A stretch of 64,000 bases of DNA from positions 846,001 through 910,000 of the forward strand of contig NZ_CP104311.1 of the NCBI RefSeq assembly GCF_036864975.1, given 5' to 3'. Each line of letters opens with the position of its first letter. The stretch's first letter is position 1. This document shows, piece after piece, positions 18,000 through 27,674 of the stretch. The position numbers were made by a program, and so were the translations under genes. Source of the stretch: Methylococcus capsulatus (GTDB lineage: Bacteria; Pseudomonadota; Gammaproteobacteria; Methylococcales; Methylococcaceae). Below the pieces are notes generated by a model that saw nothing but the letters and a program-made list of their open reading frames with translations, did not search any database and was not told where the DNA came from.

Positions 18000-18320
18000 A
18001 TGAAACCCCTGCGTCCAACCCACCCGTCCGCCACCGTGAGCGTCGGCTCGACGCCCGCCGTCATGGCCCACCTGGCAGCGAAACAGGGCAGCACCAGCCT
18101 TGCCCCAGTCAAGCCGGTGAAAGCCCCGCCAGCGGTCCCACAGCCGGTACAGAAGCCGGTCGATCTACAAGCCCTGCTGCGAGGATTGCACGAACTGCGG
18201 TGCGAGCTTCGAGAGTTCCAGGGCAGGCCGATGAGCGAGCACGAGAAGGCCATGCACCGCGCCAAGCTGGGCGTCACGCCGCTGCCGGGTGAACCGGTCG
18301 TGATTCACGTCCCACGCTGA
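18000..18320 (+). CDS. Hypothetical protein with low-complexity linker
   Basis: The 106-aa product begins with a Pro/Lys/Val-rich disordered half (APVKPVKAPPAVPQPVQKPV) and ends with a charged helix (LHELRCELREFQGRPMSEHE). It lies 32 bp after the zinc-ribbon gene. A purine-rich stretch ATAGGAG stands before the ATG. I cannot assign a function. Confidence 0.55.
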   Translation: MKPLRPTHPSATVSVGSTPAVMAHLAAKQGSTSLAPVKPVKAPPAVPQPVQKPVDLQALLRGLHELRCELREFQGRPMSEHEKAMHRAKLGVTPLPGEPVVIHVPR

Positions 18321-18332
18321 CCGCGGCGCACG

Positions 18333-18365
18333 AAAAAGCCCCGGAGGCCGAAGCCTGCCGGGGCT
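18333..18365 (-). terminator. Terminator for the leftward coiled-coil gene
   Basis: AGCCCCGG (18337-18344) pairs with CCGGGGCT (18358-18365). On the minus strand the hairpin is followed by TTTTT (18333-18337), so it ends transcription of the coiled-coil gene. It also separates it from the rightward genes. Confidence 0.65.
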
Positions 18366-18398
18366 GATCCCGTATGCGCGGTTATCGTACCGCCGGCA

Positions 18399-19073
18399 TC
18401 ACGCCGATTCCACCTCTGCCTTGAAGACCGCTTCGGCGGCTTTCGCCTTGTCGCGGTACTGGACGTACATGTGGACGGGTGATCCGTACTGGTGCAGTTT
18501 TTCAGAACATGCCAGCACGTCTTGCGGGAACATTTTGCTGTCTATCACCAGACGCGGAGCCATCAGCGGATCCGTGTCCCTGAAAATGAATGCCTTGTCC
18601 GAGAGCCGGCACAGGGCGTAGAGCTTCATTGCGGATTCCTCGACCTGCTTGAGCAGGCTTTCGTAGTTCTCGGCTTCGGCGCGGGCAAGTTCGAGATAGT
18701 GCGTCTTCGTGGCGGCCGCCAGCTCTTTCCCGAGTTCCTTCAAAGCGGCCTTCTCCTGGTCGATAAGGCCCGCCACCGCGGTCGAGTTCTTCGCCGGAGC
18801 CATGTCCACGGCGGCGATGCGGCCTTTCAGTTCTTCGGCCAGGGCAGAAGCCTTGCCCGCCACTTTCTCGTTCACCGCGCGGCCGACAAGCCGGTCCAGC
18901 TCGACTGTCTGAAGCTGTTCGTTGACCTGAGCCAGCTCGGCCTCGAGCGCCCCGCGTTCGGCCGATCTGGCTGCGGCCTGTTCGCTCAAGTCGGCATGGA
19001 TGGCCTGGAGACGTTCGACTTCGGCCTGGCCGGCTTCGATTTTGCGCTTGAGTGCGGAAACCTGTTCGATCAT
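18399..19073 (-). CDS. Coiled-coil protein of satellite, hypothetical
   Basis: This 224-aa protein is the only leftward gene in the element. Residues ~5-70 form a strong heptad coiled coil (LKRKIEAGQAEVERLQAIHA), with a second helical stretch near 105-150. The C-terminal ~75 residues look globular (FIFRDTDPLMAPRLVIDSKM, CSEKLHQYGS). The start at 19073 follows AGGAAAA; an in-frame ATG at 19106 is less likely. It is divergent from terS across a short region with an ATACCA/TGGTAT inverted repeat. I recognise no family; a role in regulating or interfering with a helper phage is only speculation. Confidence 0.65.
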   Translation of the reverse strand: MIEQVSALKRKIEAGQAEVERLQAIHADLSEQAAARSAERGALEAELAQVNEQLQTVELDRLVGRAVNEKVAGKASALAEELKGRIAAVDMAPAKNSTAVAGLIDQEKAALKELGKELAAATKTHYLELARAEAENYESLLKQVEESAMKLYALCRLSDKAFIFRDTDPLMAPRLVIDSKMFPQDVLACSEKLHQYGSPVHMYVQYRDKAKAAEAVFKAEVESA

Positions 19074-19113
19074 GATATTTTCCTTTACAAAGGTTATAAA
19101 AAGCATTCATATG

Positions 19114-19128
19114 ATACCATTTTGGTAT
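19114..19128. promoter_or_regulatory. Inverted repeat between coiled-coil gene and terS
   Basis: ATACCA-TTT-TGGTAT is a perfect 6-bp inverted repeat with a 3-bp spacer, in the 72-bp divergent gap. The same hexamer, TGGTAT, recurs near both element ends (around 11438-11443 and at 19882-19902). It is a candidate operator or accessory protein site. Confidence 0.4.
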
Positions 19129-19148
19129 AACAAACCTAGAGGTTAATG

Positions 19149-19580
19149 ATGACCAGTGATCTGAAATTGAACCGGCGGCAGACTGCCTTTGCGGAGCACT
19201 ACGCGAAGTCTGGTAACGCCACGGAGGCAGCGCGGGCGGCAGGGTATTCGGAGCGGTCGGCAAACCGGATCGGACCGAAATTGTTGTCAGATGTTGGTAT
19301 CGCGGCCTACGTCGAGGAGCTGGCGGAAAAGTTGCGATCGAAACGCATCGCCGATGTGGTGGAGCTGCGGGAGTTCTGGACCGGGATCATGCGCAATCCA
19401 GCCGAGGAGACGCGGGACCGCATCAAGGCGGCCGAGCTGCTGGCAAAGTCGCTGGGGCTGTTCCTGGAGAAGGTCCAACTATCCGGCCCGAACGGCGCAC
19501 CGTTGGGTCCGCCGCCGAACCTGGTCATCAATTTCGTGCCGGCAAAGGACGGCATGCCCGTGATCGAGGCCACACCATGA
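19149..19580 (+). CDS. terS: Terminase small subunit (TerS-like)
   Basis: This 143-aa protein looks like the Terminase_2 family: LNRRQTAFAEHYAKSGNATEAARAAGYS is the typical N-terminal helix-turn-helix (key part: RQTAFAEHY and NATEAARAAGYS). A helical middle (RIKAAELLAKSLGLF) forms the oligomerisation part. Small subunits recognise viral DNA for packaging by a large subunit. No large subunit is present in the element, so packaging would rely on a helper phage, as in PICIs. ATG 19146 directly precedes ATG 19149; either may be used. It overlaps the next gene by 4 bp. Confidence 0.82.
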   Translation: MTSDLKLNRRQTAFAEHYAKSGNATEAARAAGYSERSANRIGPKLLSDVGIAAYVEELAEKLRSKRIADVVELREFWTGIMRNPAEETRDRIKAAELLAKSLGLFLEKVQLSGPNGAPLGPPPNLVINFVPAKDGMPVIEATP

Positions 19581-19789
19581 CTCGGGAGGATCGGCTGGCG
19601 GCGCTGGAGCCGAGGGCATCGCTTGAGATGCTGGTCAAGGCCGCCGAGATGGAGCAGGAGGCCGCCAGATTCCGGCGCACGGCCTTGGAGACCCTGGCCC
19701 GGTATCGGCTGGCGGACTGGGAGCATGGGGCAAGGCTGCTGGGGCTCGACCCGGAGGAGGTCCGGCGGATGATCGAGCAGACGGAGTGA
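19577..19789 (+). CDS. Small protein coupled to terS, hypothetical
   Basis: This 70-aa helical, charged protein is joined to terS by an ATGA overlap. It reads MTREDRLAALEPRASLEML, then a long helix with EMEQEAARFRRTALETLARY, and ends RRMIEQTE. It could assist TerS or be a small regulator. No family is recognised. Confidence 0.55.
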   Translation: MTREDRLAALEPRASLEMLVKAAEMEQEAARFRRTALETLARYRLADWEHGARLLGLDPEEVRRMIEQTE

Positions 19790-19813
19790 TAGACGTCTAC
19801 CCCCACCCGGAAG

Positions 19814-19837
19814 GCCCGCCATCGAGCGGGCTTTTTT
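19814..19837 (+). terminator. Rho-independent terminator after terS operon
   Basis: GCCCGC (19814-19819) pairs with GCGGGC (19826-19831), followed by TTTTTT. It ends the rightward operon of the element. Confidence 0.8.
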
Positions 19838-19879
19838 GTATCATCAAGGATCGCGGAGTTTCACCTAAGCGCCGAAGGA

Positions 19880-19903
19880 ATTATGGTATTTCTGATGGTA
19901 TTT
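19880..19903 (+). repeat. Tandem TGGTAT sites near right element end
   Basis: ATGGTATTT occurs twice (about 19881 and 19895) within 25 bp, roughly 65 bp inside attR. Matching CTGGTA and CTGGTAT sites are found about 125-145 bp inside attL (11429-11443). Such short repeats at both ends are typical of integrase arm-type sites. Confidence 0.4.
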
Positions 19904-19962
19904 GAGGAAACGCGACGAGCCATTGGCCTATGAATCCTTGGCTGTGCCGGATTGTTCAGTAG

Positions 19963-19978
19963 CTACAGGGCCCACCAT
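19963..19978 (+). repeat. Right attachment site (attR core)
   Basis: CTACAGGGCCCACCAT repeats exactly the bases at 11296-11311. Upstream it has no tRNA body, so this is the displaced copy made by integration. Chromosomal DNA resumes after it. Confidence 0.85.
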
Positions 19979-20417
19979 ATTTTTCATAGCGCATTGATAG
20001 ATAAAGGTATTTTCAAGGCTTCGTGTCGCAACCCGCCCGGTGGTCCATCAACCGGGCGCAGCGACGTGAGCCACGATGCCCGAAAATCGCGCACCTACGA
20101 CCCGCTTTCGCGACGACGACCATCACAAAGGCCGCGGTTCTCGATCGGTGCGATCCTGCACTGATGCACTCTTCGACGGACGCATCCCCCTCGCCCTTGT
20201 CCGACAGAGAAGGACGACGGACAGCAGGCCAGAGTTACGGCGGCGAATCAAAAAACCAAAACGGCGGGATACCGGACGAATTCAGGCACGCCCATTGCTG
20301 ACGCTCCTGGGTGTTCCAAGGGGCACTGGATGGACGCCCTGGGTTCAGATCTGGGCTTCACGTTGCCAAAACGGCAATCGAAATCAAGCTGTTGCGCAAT
20401 GATTCGGCTGGGGATTC
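19979..20417. other. Non-coding stretch between attR and tRNA-Pro
   Basis: About 440 bp hold several short open frames on the plus strand but no ribosome binding site, motif or coding bias that I trust. It is probably intergenic DNA that once followed tRNA-Ile2. Confidence 0.5.
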
Positions 20418-20494
20418 TGGTCGGGGTGAGAGGATTCGAACCTCCGGCCACTGCCTCCCGAAAGCAGTGCTCTACCAGGCTGAGCTACACCCCG
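20418..20494 (-). tRNA. proK: tRNA-Pro with CGG anticodon
   Basis: Read on the minus strand, this is a 77-nt cloverleaf starting CGGGGTG and ending with encoded CCA. The acceptor CGGGGTG pairs with CACCCCG. The D arm is AGCTCAGCCTGGTAGAGC, the anticodon loop TTCGGGA has anticodon CGG, and the T arm is GGAGGTTCGAATCCTC. All features match bacterial tRNA-Pro. Confidence 0.93.
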
Positions 20495-20511
20495 AAATCT
20501 GGCTGAACAGG

Positions 20512-21534
20512 TCAATAACCGCGATCGACCGCGAACCGTGCAAGAGCGATCAAGGCGTCCTTGTAATCGCCCTCAGGAAGATGGGTAACATGCTCGATGG
20601 CTTTGTTCGCAGCATCCCTGGCACGCCGCTCAGTATACGAAATTGCATCGGTCGACTCAATCACTGCATACACTTTTTTGAAGTGTTCCCGCTCGCCCTG
20701 TTCTATCGCTTGCCGCAAGAGGTCGGCATCCGCGCCGGCGGACTGAGACAGCGCATAGATCAAAGGCAGTGTCGGCTTACCTTCGGCAAGGTCGTCACCA
20801 AGGTTCTTGCCCCACTCTTCGGGATCAGCCTTATAGTCCAACACGTCGTCCTTGAGCTGGAAGGCGATTCCGAGATATGTCCCATAATTTTTCAGGGATT
20901 CTTCGACTTCGTGCGATGAGCCGGCGAGCACCGCAGCAAGCTGGGCAGCCGCGCTGAACAATATAGCCGTCTTGCGGGAGATGACGTCCAGGTATCGTGC
21001 TTCATCGGTCGCCGGATTGTTGCAATTGAGCAGTTGCAACACCTCACCTTCGGCGATGGCGGTGGTGGTGCGCGACAGAATGTCCATCACGCGCAGGTTC
21101 TGGACCCGCACCATCAGCTCGAATGAACGCGAGTACAGATAATCCCCTACCAGAACACTGGCGGAATTGCCCCAGAGGGCGTTGGCCGAATCCTGCCCCC
21201 TGCGCAGCGCTGACTCGTCGACGACATCATCGTGCAGCAAGGTTGCAGTATGGATGAACTCGATGACCGCTGCCAGGGTGATATGGTGGTCACCCGGATA
21301 ATCCAATGCCTTGGCCGAGAGCAGATGGAGCATGGGGCGCAGGCGCTTGCCCCCGCTGCCGACGATGTACTGCCCGATCTGATTGATGAGTACCACATCG
21401 GAATGCAGCTCCCGCAGGATCAAGCGATCGACCGCGGCCGCCTCGCCGTCGACGAGGCGACGGATACCGGCAAAAACCTCGCGGGAATTGCGAAGATCGG
21501 CGGACCCTGGATCGGAGACGGCTTGATTATTCAT
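20512..21534 (-). CDS. ispB: Polyprenyl diphosphate synthase (octaprenyl type)
   Basis: This 340-aa trans-prenyl synthase extends farnesyl diphosphate to the long side chain used for ubiquinone. The first aspartate-rich motif is LLHDDVVDES and the second is QLKDDVLDYKAD. The diphosphate-binding stretch is SGGKRLRP near residue 60. I start at ATG 21534; the open frame to 21576 adds a Cys/Trp-rich piece not seen in the family. Chain length (C40 or other) cannot be read with confidence, but context and length fit IspB. tRNA-Pro lies 17 bp downstream. Confidence 0.9.
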   Translation of the reverse strand: MNNQAVSDPGSADLRNSREVFAGIRRLVDGEAAAVDRLILRELHSDVVLINQIGQYIVGSGGKRLRPMLHLLSAKALDYPGDHHITLAAVIEFIHTATLLHDDVVDESALRRGQDSANALWGNSASVLVGDYLYSRSFELMVRVQNLRVMDILSRTTTAIAEGEVLQLLNCNNPATDEARYLDVISRKTAILFSAAAQLAAVLAGSSHEVEESLKNYGTYLGIAFQLKDDVLDYKADPEEWGKNLGDDLAEGKPTLPLIYALSQSAGADADLLRQAIEQGEREHFKKVYAVIESTDAISYTERRARDAANKAIEHVTHLPEGDYKDALIALARFAVDRGY

Positions 21535-21660
21535 TGAGTTGTTATAGCGTGCCCGCCAACAAAAAAACCCACCCATGCTAGATAGTCATGGCTTGGGTGT
21601 CAAGGCGATCGCTCATGCGGGCGTTCTGTTGCCAGGACTGTACGAGTCGTCGCCAGCGTA

Positions 21661-22833
21661 TCAACCGGCTGCAGTGACAGCGCATTCACCCAACACTTTC
21701 GACAACAGGGCGATGCCCCGCTCGATCTTTTCCGCCGTCGCATGGCTGAAATTCAGCCGCAAAGCCGGATAGCGCTGCTCCGTGACCGGGAAAAACGGCT
21801 CGCCCGGCATAAATGCCACGTCATGGTCCAATGCCACCTTGAGCGCAGCCAGGGTATCCGTGTTCTCGACCAGTCGCAGCCAGAAGAACAGTCCGCCGGC
21901 CGGCACCGACCAGTCCGCCAGGCCGCTGAAATGTCGCTCCAGGGCAGTCTGCATCGTATCTCGGCGTTCGGCATAGACACCGTTCATGTGCGCCAGATGC
22001 TTCCCGAAGTCGCTGGATGTCAGGAAGTGCGCCAGCCAAGCCTGACCGGTGCGGCCGGTGTGAAGATCACTCGATTGCTTGAGGCGGACGAGCCAGGGGA
22101 ACAAAGCAGGCGATGACGCGAGGTAGCCGACGCGCAGTCCCGGCGCCGTGATCTTGGAAAAGCTGCCCAGATAGACCCAGGGGGCCCTTTCGAGATACGC
22201 GCAGACCGGCGTCCGGTCGCATGAGGTATAGACCAGATCCCGGTAGGGGTCGTCTTCCACCAAGGGGGTACCGGTCTCATCGAGCACCGCCGCGACGGCG
22301 CGACGTGCGGCATCGCTGTAGCAGCATCCTGAGGGGTTCTGAAAGCTGGGGATGAGATAAACGAAAGCGGGGTGGTGGCGGACGATGGCCGCTTTCAGCG
22401 CGTCAGGATCGATACCTTCAGCCTGCACGGGCATGCCGTGAAACTCCGCGCCATAGACCCGGAAGCATTGGAGCGCCGCGAGGTACGTCGGCGATTCCAG
22501 CAACACCGGCGTTCCTTCGTCGATGAAAAGCTTGCCGACCAGGTCAATACCCTGCTGGGAGCCCGTCGTCACCAGCACCTGTTCGGTCTGACACCGAAGC
22601 CCGAGGCCCGAGAGCCCTCGGGCTATCAACTCCCGCAACAAAGGCTCGCCTTCACTGGGACCGTATTGGCGGGAATCTGCGGCACAGGCGCCGAAATCCA
22701 GTTCCGGCATCAGCTCTTCCGCCGGCAAGCCGCCGGCGAATGAGATGACTCCAGGCCGCTGAGTGATTTGCAGAATATCCCGGATGAGGGAACTGGTGAG
22801 GCGTTCGATTCGGCGGGAAAGTCGATGTGTCAT
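21661..22833 (-). CDS. PLP-dependent aminotransferase (2-aminoadipate/MocR-like class I)
   Basis: This 390-aa fold-type I aminotransferase acts on amino acids; it lacks the GntR DNA-binding domain of MocR regulators. Seen are SFAGGLPAEELMP near the start, TTGSQQGIDL (cofactor-phosphate loop), EDDPYRDL, and the cofactor lysine in GSFSKITAPGLRVGY. I place the start at ATG 22833 (MTHRLSRRIERL); the open frame to 23028 has no binding site. Similar enzymes are called 2-aminoadipate transaminase or valine-pyruvate-like transaminase. The substrate is not determined. Confidence 0.85.
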   Translation of the reverse strand: MTHRLSRRIERLTSSLIRDILQITQRPGVISFAGGLPAEELMPELDFGACAADSRQYGPSEGEPLLRELIARGLSGLGLRCQTEQVLVTTGSQQGIDLVGKLFIDEGTPVLLESPTYLAALQCFRVYGAEFHGMPVQAEGIDPDALKAAIVRHHPAFVYLIPSFQNPSGCCYSDAARRAVAAVLDETGTPLVEDDPYRDLVYTSCDRTPVCAYLERAPWVYLGSFSKITAPGLRVGYLASSPALFPWLVRLKQSSDLHTGRTGQAWLAHFLTSSDFGKHLAHMNGVYAERRDTMQTALERHFSGLADWSVPAGGLFFWLRLVENTDTLAALKVALDHDVAFMPGEPFFPVTEQRYPALRLNFSHATAEKIERGIALLSKVLGECAVTAAG

Positions 22834-23268
22834 GAAAATCCGGTGTGGTTGCTCGAGCCAGTTCGGCTGGATGGTTTTGAAACAATTCGAGGCAAGTCCG
22901 CCTACGGCCCGGTCGAAAGACAAAGCCGTCGGCCCGCCAGTGTTCGCAAGCTTTTGACTATACAACATCATGGCTTGCAGCGCGGGAGCAAATGAGCCCG
23001 CGGCGCCCGTCTGCGCCCCACGAAGCAAGGGACAGAGGGCTGGAAATTTTGCGACGATATGAGAACTAAACGTGGTCTTGGCCGCGGAATTTGGTTAGTA
23101 TTACGACCCGATTACGGAAGGCGAGGCCGTCAGGTGCCGCCTTCCGTTAGCGCCGCGTTGTAGCCGGGCTGGTACCGGTGGGTCGACGGGCAGAGGGATA
23201 CGACAGCAGTCACTCGGCTCCAGACTCCACACAACGATAACTACGATACCCGAGGAGACTCAGTCGAT
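22834..23268. other. Intergenic region with no gene
   Basis: This 435-bp gap lies between the divergent aminotransferase gene and the small periplasmic-protein gene. The minus-strand frame of the aminotransferase stays open across part of it, but I see no second gene. A GAGGAG ribosome site for the rightward gene ends the gap. Confidence 0.5.
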
Positions 23269-23637
23269 ATGAAAATTCAGAATGTCCTGTCCAAGTTCGC
23301 CGCTTTAGTGGTCGCCGGCTCGTTGAGCTTCGGCGCTTTCGCCGCGGAAGATGCCGCTGGCGTGAAGAAAGCCACCGAAGAAGCACTCAAGGCGTCCCAG
23401 GAGGCGCTGGAACAGGCCAAGAGTGGCCAGAAGGATGCAGCCATAGCCAGCGCAAAGCTCTACCGTCAGAAGGCGAAGGAAATCACCGGCGCCGGTGCAG
23501 GCATGTCTCTGCAGAAGGCCATGGGAGCTGCCAAGGAAGCCGCGACGGAGCTCGAAGCTGGCAACAATGCCGCCGCCATCGAGAAGCTGACCGACGTCGT
23601 GAACCGCATGACGGCCATCAACAACGAGACGAAGTAA
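23269..23637 (+). CDS. Small periplasmic helical protein (SmbP-like, without histidines)
   Basis: The 122-aa precursor has a signal peptide with a hydrophobic core (AALVVAGSLSFGAFA) and probable cleavage after AFA. The mature part is a set of alanine-rich amphipathic helices: KKATEEALKASQEALEQAK and MGAAKEAATELEAGNNAAAI. That heptad pattern recalls SmbP, the small metal-binding periplasmic protein of nitrifiers, but the histidines that bind metal there are missing. It is a single gene with a good ribosome site (GAGGAG). Function is unknown. Confidence 0.65.
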   Translation: MKIQNVLSKFAALVVAGSLSFGAFAAEDAAGVKKATEEALKASQEALEQAKSGQKDAAIASAKLYRQKAKEITGAGAGMSLQKAMGAAKEAATELEAGNNAAAIEKLTDVVNRMTAINNETK

Positions 23638-23734
23638 TCTCGTTGCATTTCCTCGGCGGCCATGCCCGCCGGAAAGGGAAGGCGGAGCGAAAGCGTTCCG
23701 CCTTTTTAATTCCGTTCACAGCCTGCCCCGACGT

Positions 23735-24094
23735 TTACGGCTCGTGTCGCACACCGGACAGGTATTCTGGCGCACTGGGTTCTGGATGGGCTTCCAGCCA
23801 GGCACGGAAACCGGCGAACACAGGCCAAGTGACCGTCTCCATGCCGCTCGCGGTCAGCAAGCCAATGCCGGCGAAGGCACGCTCCACCCAAGTCGGGCGA
23901 GTCTTCATCTGGAAGTCCCTCTGCAGGGCCTCCTCATCGTCGGCCATCACGGCATAAGTCAGTCGGGTATTGTGAAACGCCAAGGGCTGGGCCGGCCGGT
24001 CCGGCGTCACCGGCTCCATGCCGCAGCCTGCCAGAAAGGACGTCAGCGCCGAAACCGCTAGCATTGAAGGCTTTTCCACGATCATCTTCGGCAT
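23735..24094 (-). CDS. Predicted lipoprotein, hypothetical
   Basis: This protein of about 119 aa has an N-terminal hydrophobic stretch ending in a lipobox, SFLAGC, so the mature protein would begin at that cysteine and be lipid-anchored. The rest is soluble, with ALQRDFQMKTRPTWVERAF and a final helix FRAWLEAHPEP. Several ATGs are possible (24133, 24094, 24085, 24064); I favour one that keeps a lysine before the hydrophobic core. I recognise no family. It is divergent from thiE. Confidence 0.55.
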   Translation of the reverse strand: MPKMIVEKPSMLAVSALTSFLAGCGMEPVTPDRPAQPLAFHNTRLTYAVMADDEEALQRDFQMKTRPTWVERAFAGIGLLTASGMETVTWPVFAGFRAWLEAHPEPSAPEYLSGVRHEP

Positions 24095-24214
24095 GAAGTT
24101 TGGTAATGCCAGGAAGCCTACCATGCATACCATGGTAAGGGGCAGATGTCGTTTGGAATTTCATCGATCGTGAATACGCTGACGCTTCTGACGAACTCTC
24201 GGCCGGAAGGTCCA

Positions 24215-24877
24215 ATGCACACGCCATTTCCCTCGAAGGGACTTTATGCGATCACGCCCGCCCGGCTGCAGGGCGATGCGCTGCTTGCCGCCGCGGAATC
24301 CGCCATTTTCGGAGGCGCTGCCGTGCTGCAATACCGGCCCAAGTCGGGATCGGCGAAAGATCACTTGGCCGACGGGGGCCGGTTACTCAGCGCCTGTCGC
24401 GCCGCGGGCATTCCTTTGATCATCAACGACAGCCCCTGGCTGGCAGCGGAGATCGGCGCGGATGGGGTACATCTGGGCAGGGACGACGGGGCGGTGACTG
24501 CTGCACGTCGTGTCCTCGGCGAGCGGGCGATCGTCGGCGTTTCCTGTTATGACTCGCTGGAGCGGGCGCTCCGGGCGGAAGCCGAAGGTGCGAGTTACGT
24601 AGCCTTCGGCACATTTTTCCAGTCCGCCACCAAACCTTCCGCCCCCCGCGCACGACTGGACACGCTGCGGGAGGGGGAAAGCCGTTTGCACATCCCCATC
24701 GTCGCCATCGGCGGCATCGACGCCGCCAACGCCAGCCAAGTCATTAGGGCCGGCGCCGACCTGGTGGCGGTCATCGAGGCCGTATTCGGGGCCGCGGACA
24801 TTGCGCGTGCGGCTGCCGAGCTCCGCGGCCTTTTTCACGCGCCGGCGAAACGGCGACCGAGTCGCGGCGAGCACTGA
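24215..24877 (+). CDS. thiE: Thiamine-phosphate synthase ThiE
   Basis: ThiE joins the pyrimidine and thiazole halves of thiamine. The 220-aa TIM-barrel protein has GLYAITP at the N-terminus, LQYRPKSG (pyrophosphate/hydroxymethylpyrimidine contact), LIINDSPWLA, DGVHLGRDD, GVSCYDS, FGTFFQSATKP and VAIGGIDAAN, all in family order. The start at 24215 has GGAAGG just upstream. Thiamine pyrophosphate is the cofactor of AceE encoded next, though a 93-bp gap suggests a separate promoter. Confidence 0.92.
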   Translation: MHTPFPSKGLYAITPARLQGDALLAAAESAIFGGAAVLQYRPKSGSAKDHLADGGRLLSACRAAGIPLIINDSPWLAAEIGADGVHLGRDDGAVTAARRVLGERAIVGVSCYDSLERALRAEAEGASYVAFGTFFQSATKPSAPRARLDTLREGESRLHIPIVAIGGIDAANASQVIRAGADLVAVIEAVFGAADIARAAAELRGLFHAPAKRRPSRGEH

Positions 24878-24970
24878 ATGACCGTTTTACACGATCCCAT
24901 TGTCCTCAGGATAGAACGGCGGCATGATATCGGGTTAACGCTTTAATCAACCGAAGGGCCGAGAATCGCC

Positions 24971-27658
<2,688 letters not shown>

Positions 27659-27674
27659 GGAGGATAAGAACAAC

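Larger units (their letters stand above)
11296..19978 (+). mobile_element. Integrated phage-satellite-like element (PICI/P4-type)
   Basis: This element of about 8.7 kb is bounded by a 16-bp direct repeat of a tRNA 3' end. Cargo in order: P4-type integrase, 150-aa hypothetical, AlpA-like HTH, C4-like RNA/Ash region, three small coupled genes, primase-helicase, three or four small genes, a leftward coiled-coil gene, and a terminase small subunit with a short partner. There are no capsid, tail, portal or large-terminase genes. That combination (int, alpA, primase-replicase, terS alone) is the known plan of Gram-negative phage-inducible chromosomal islands and P4-like satellites. Element limits are seen directly; the satellite identity is inferred. 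Confidence 0.75.

Noticed and set aside
20076-20402. 108-codon frame between attR and tRNA-Pro
   Set aside because: It has no ribosome site, has low-complexity basic composition, and competes with overlapping frames.
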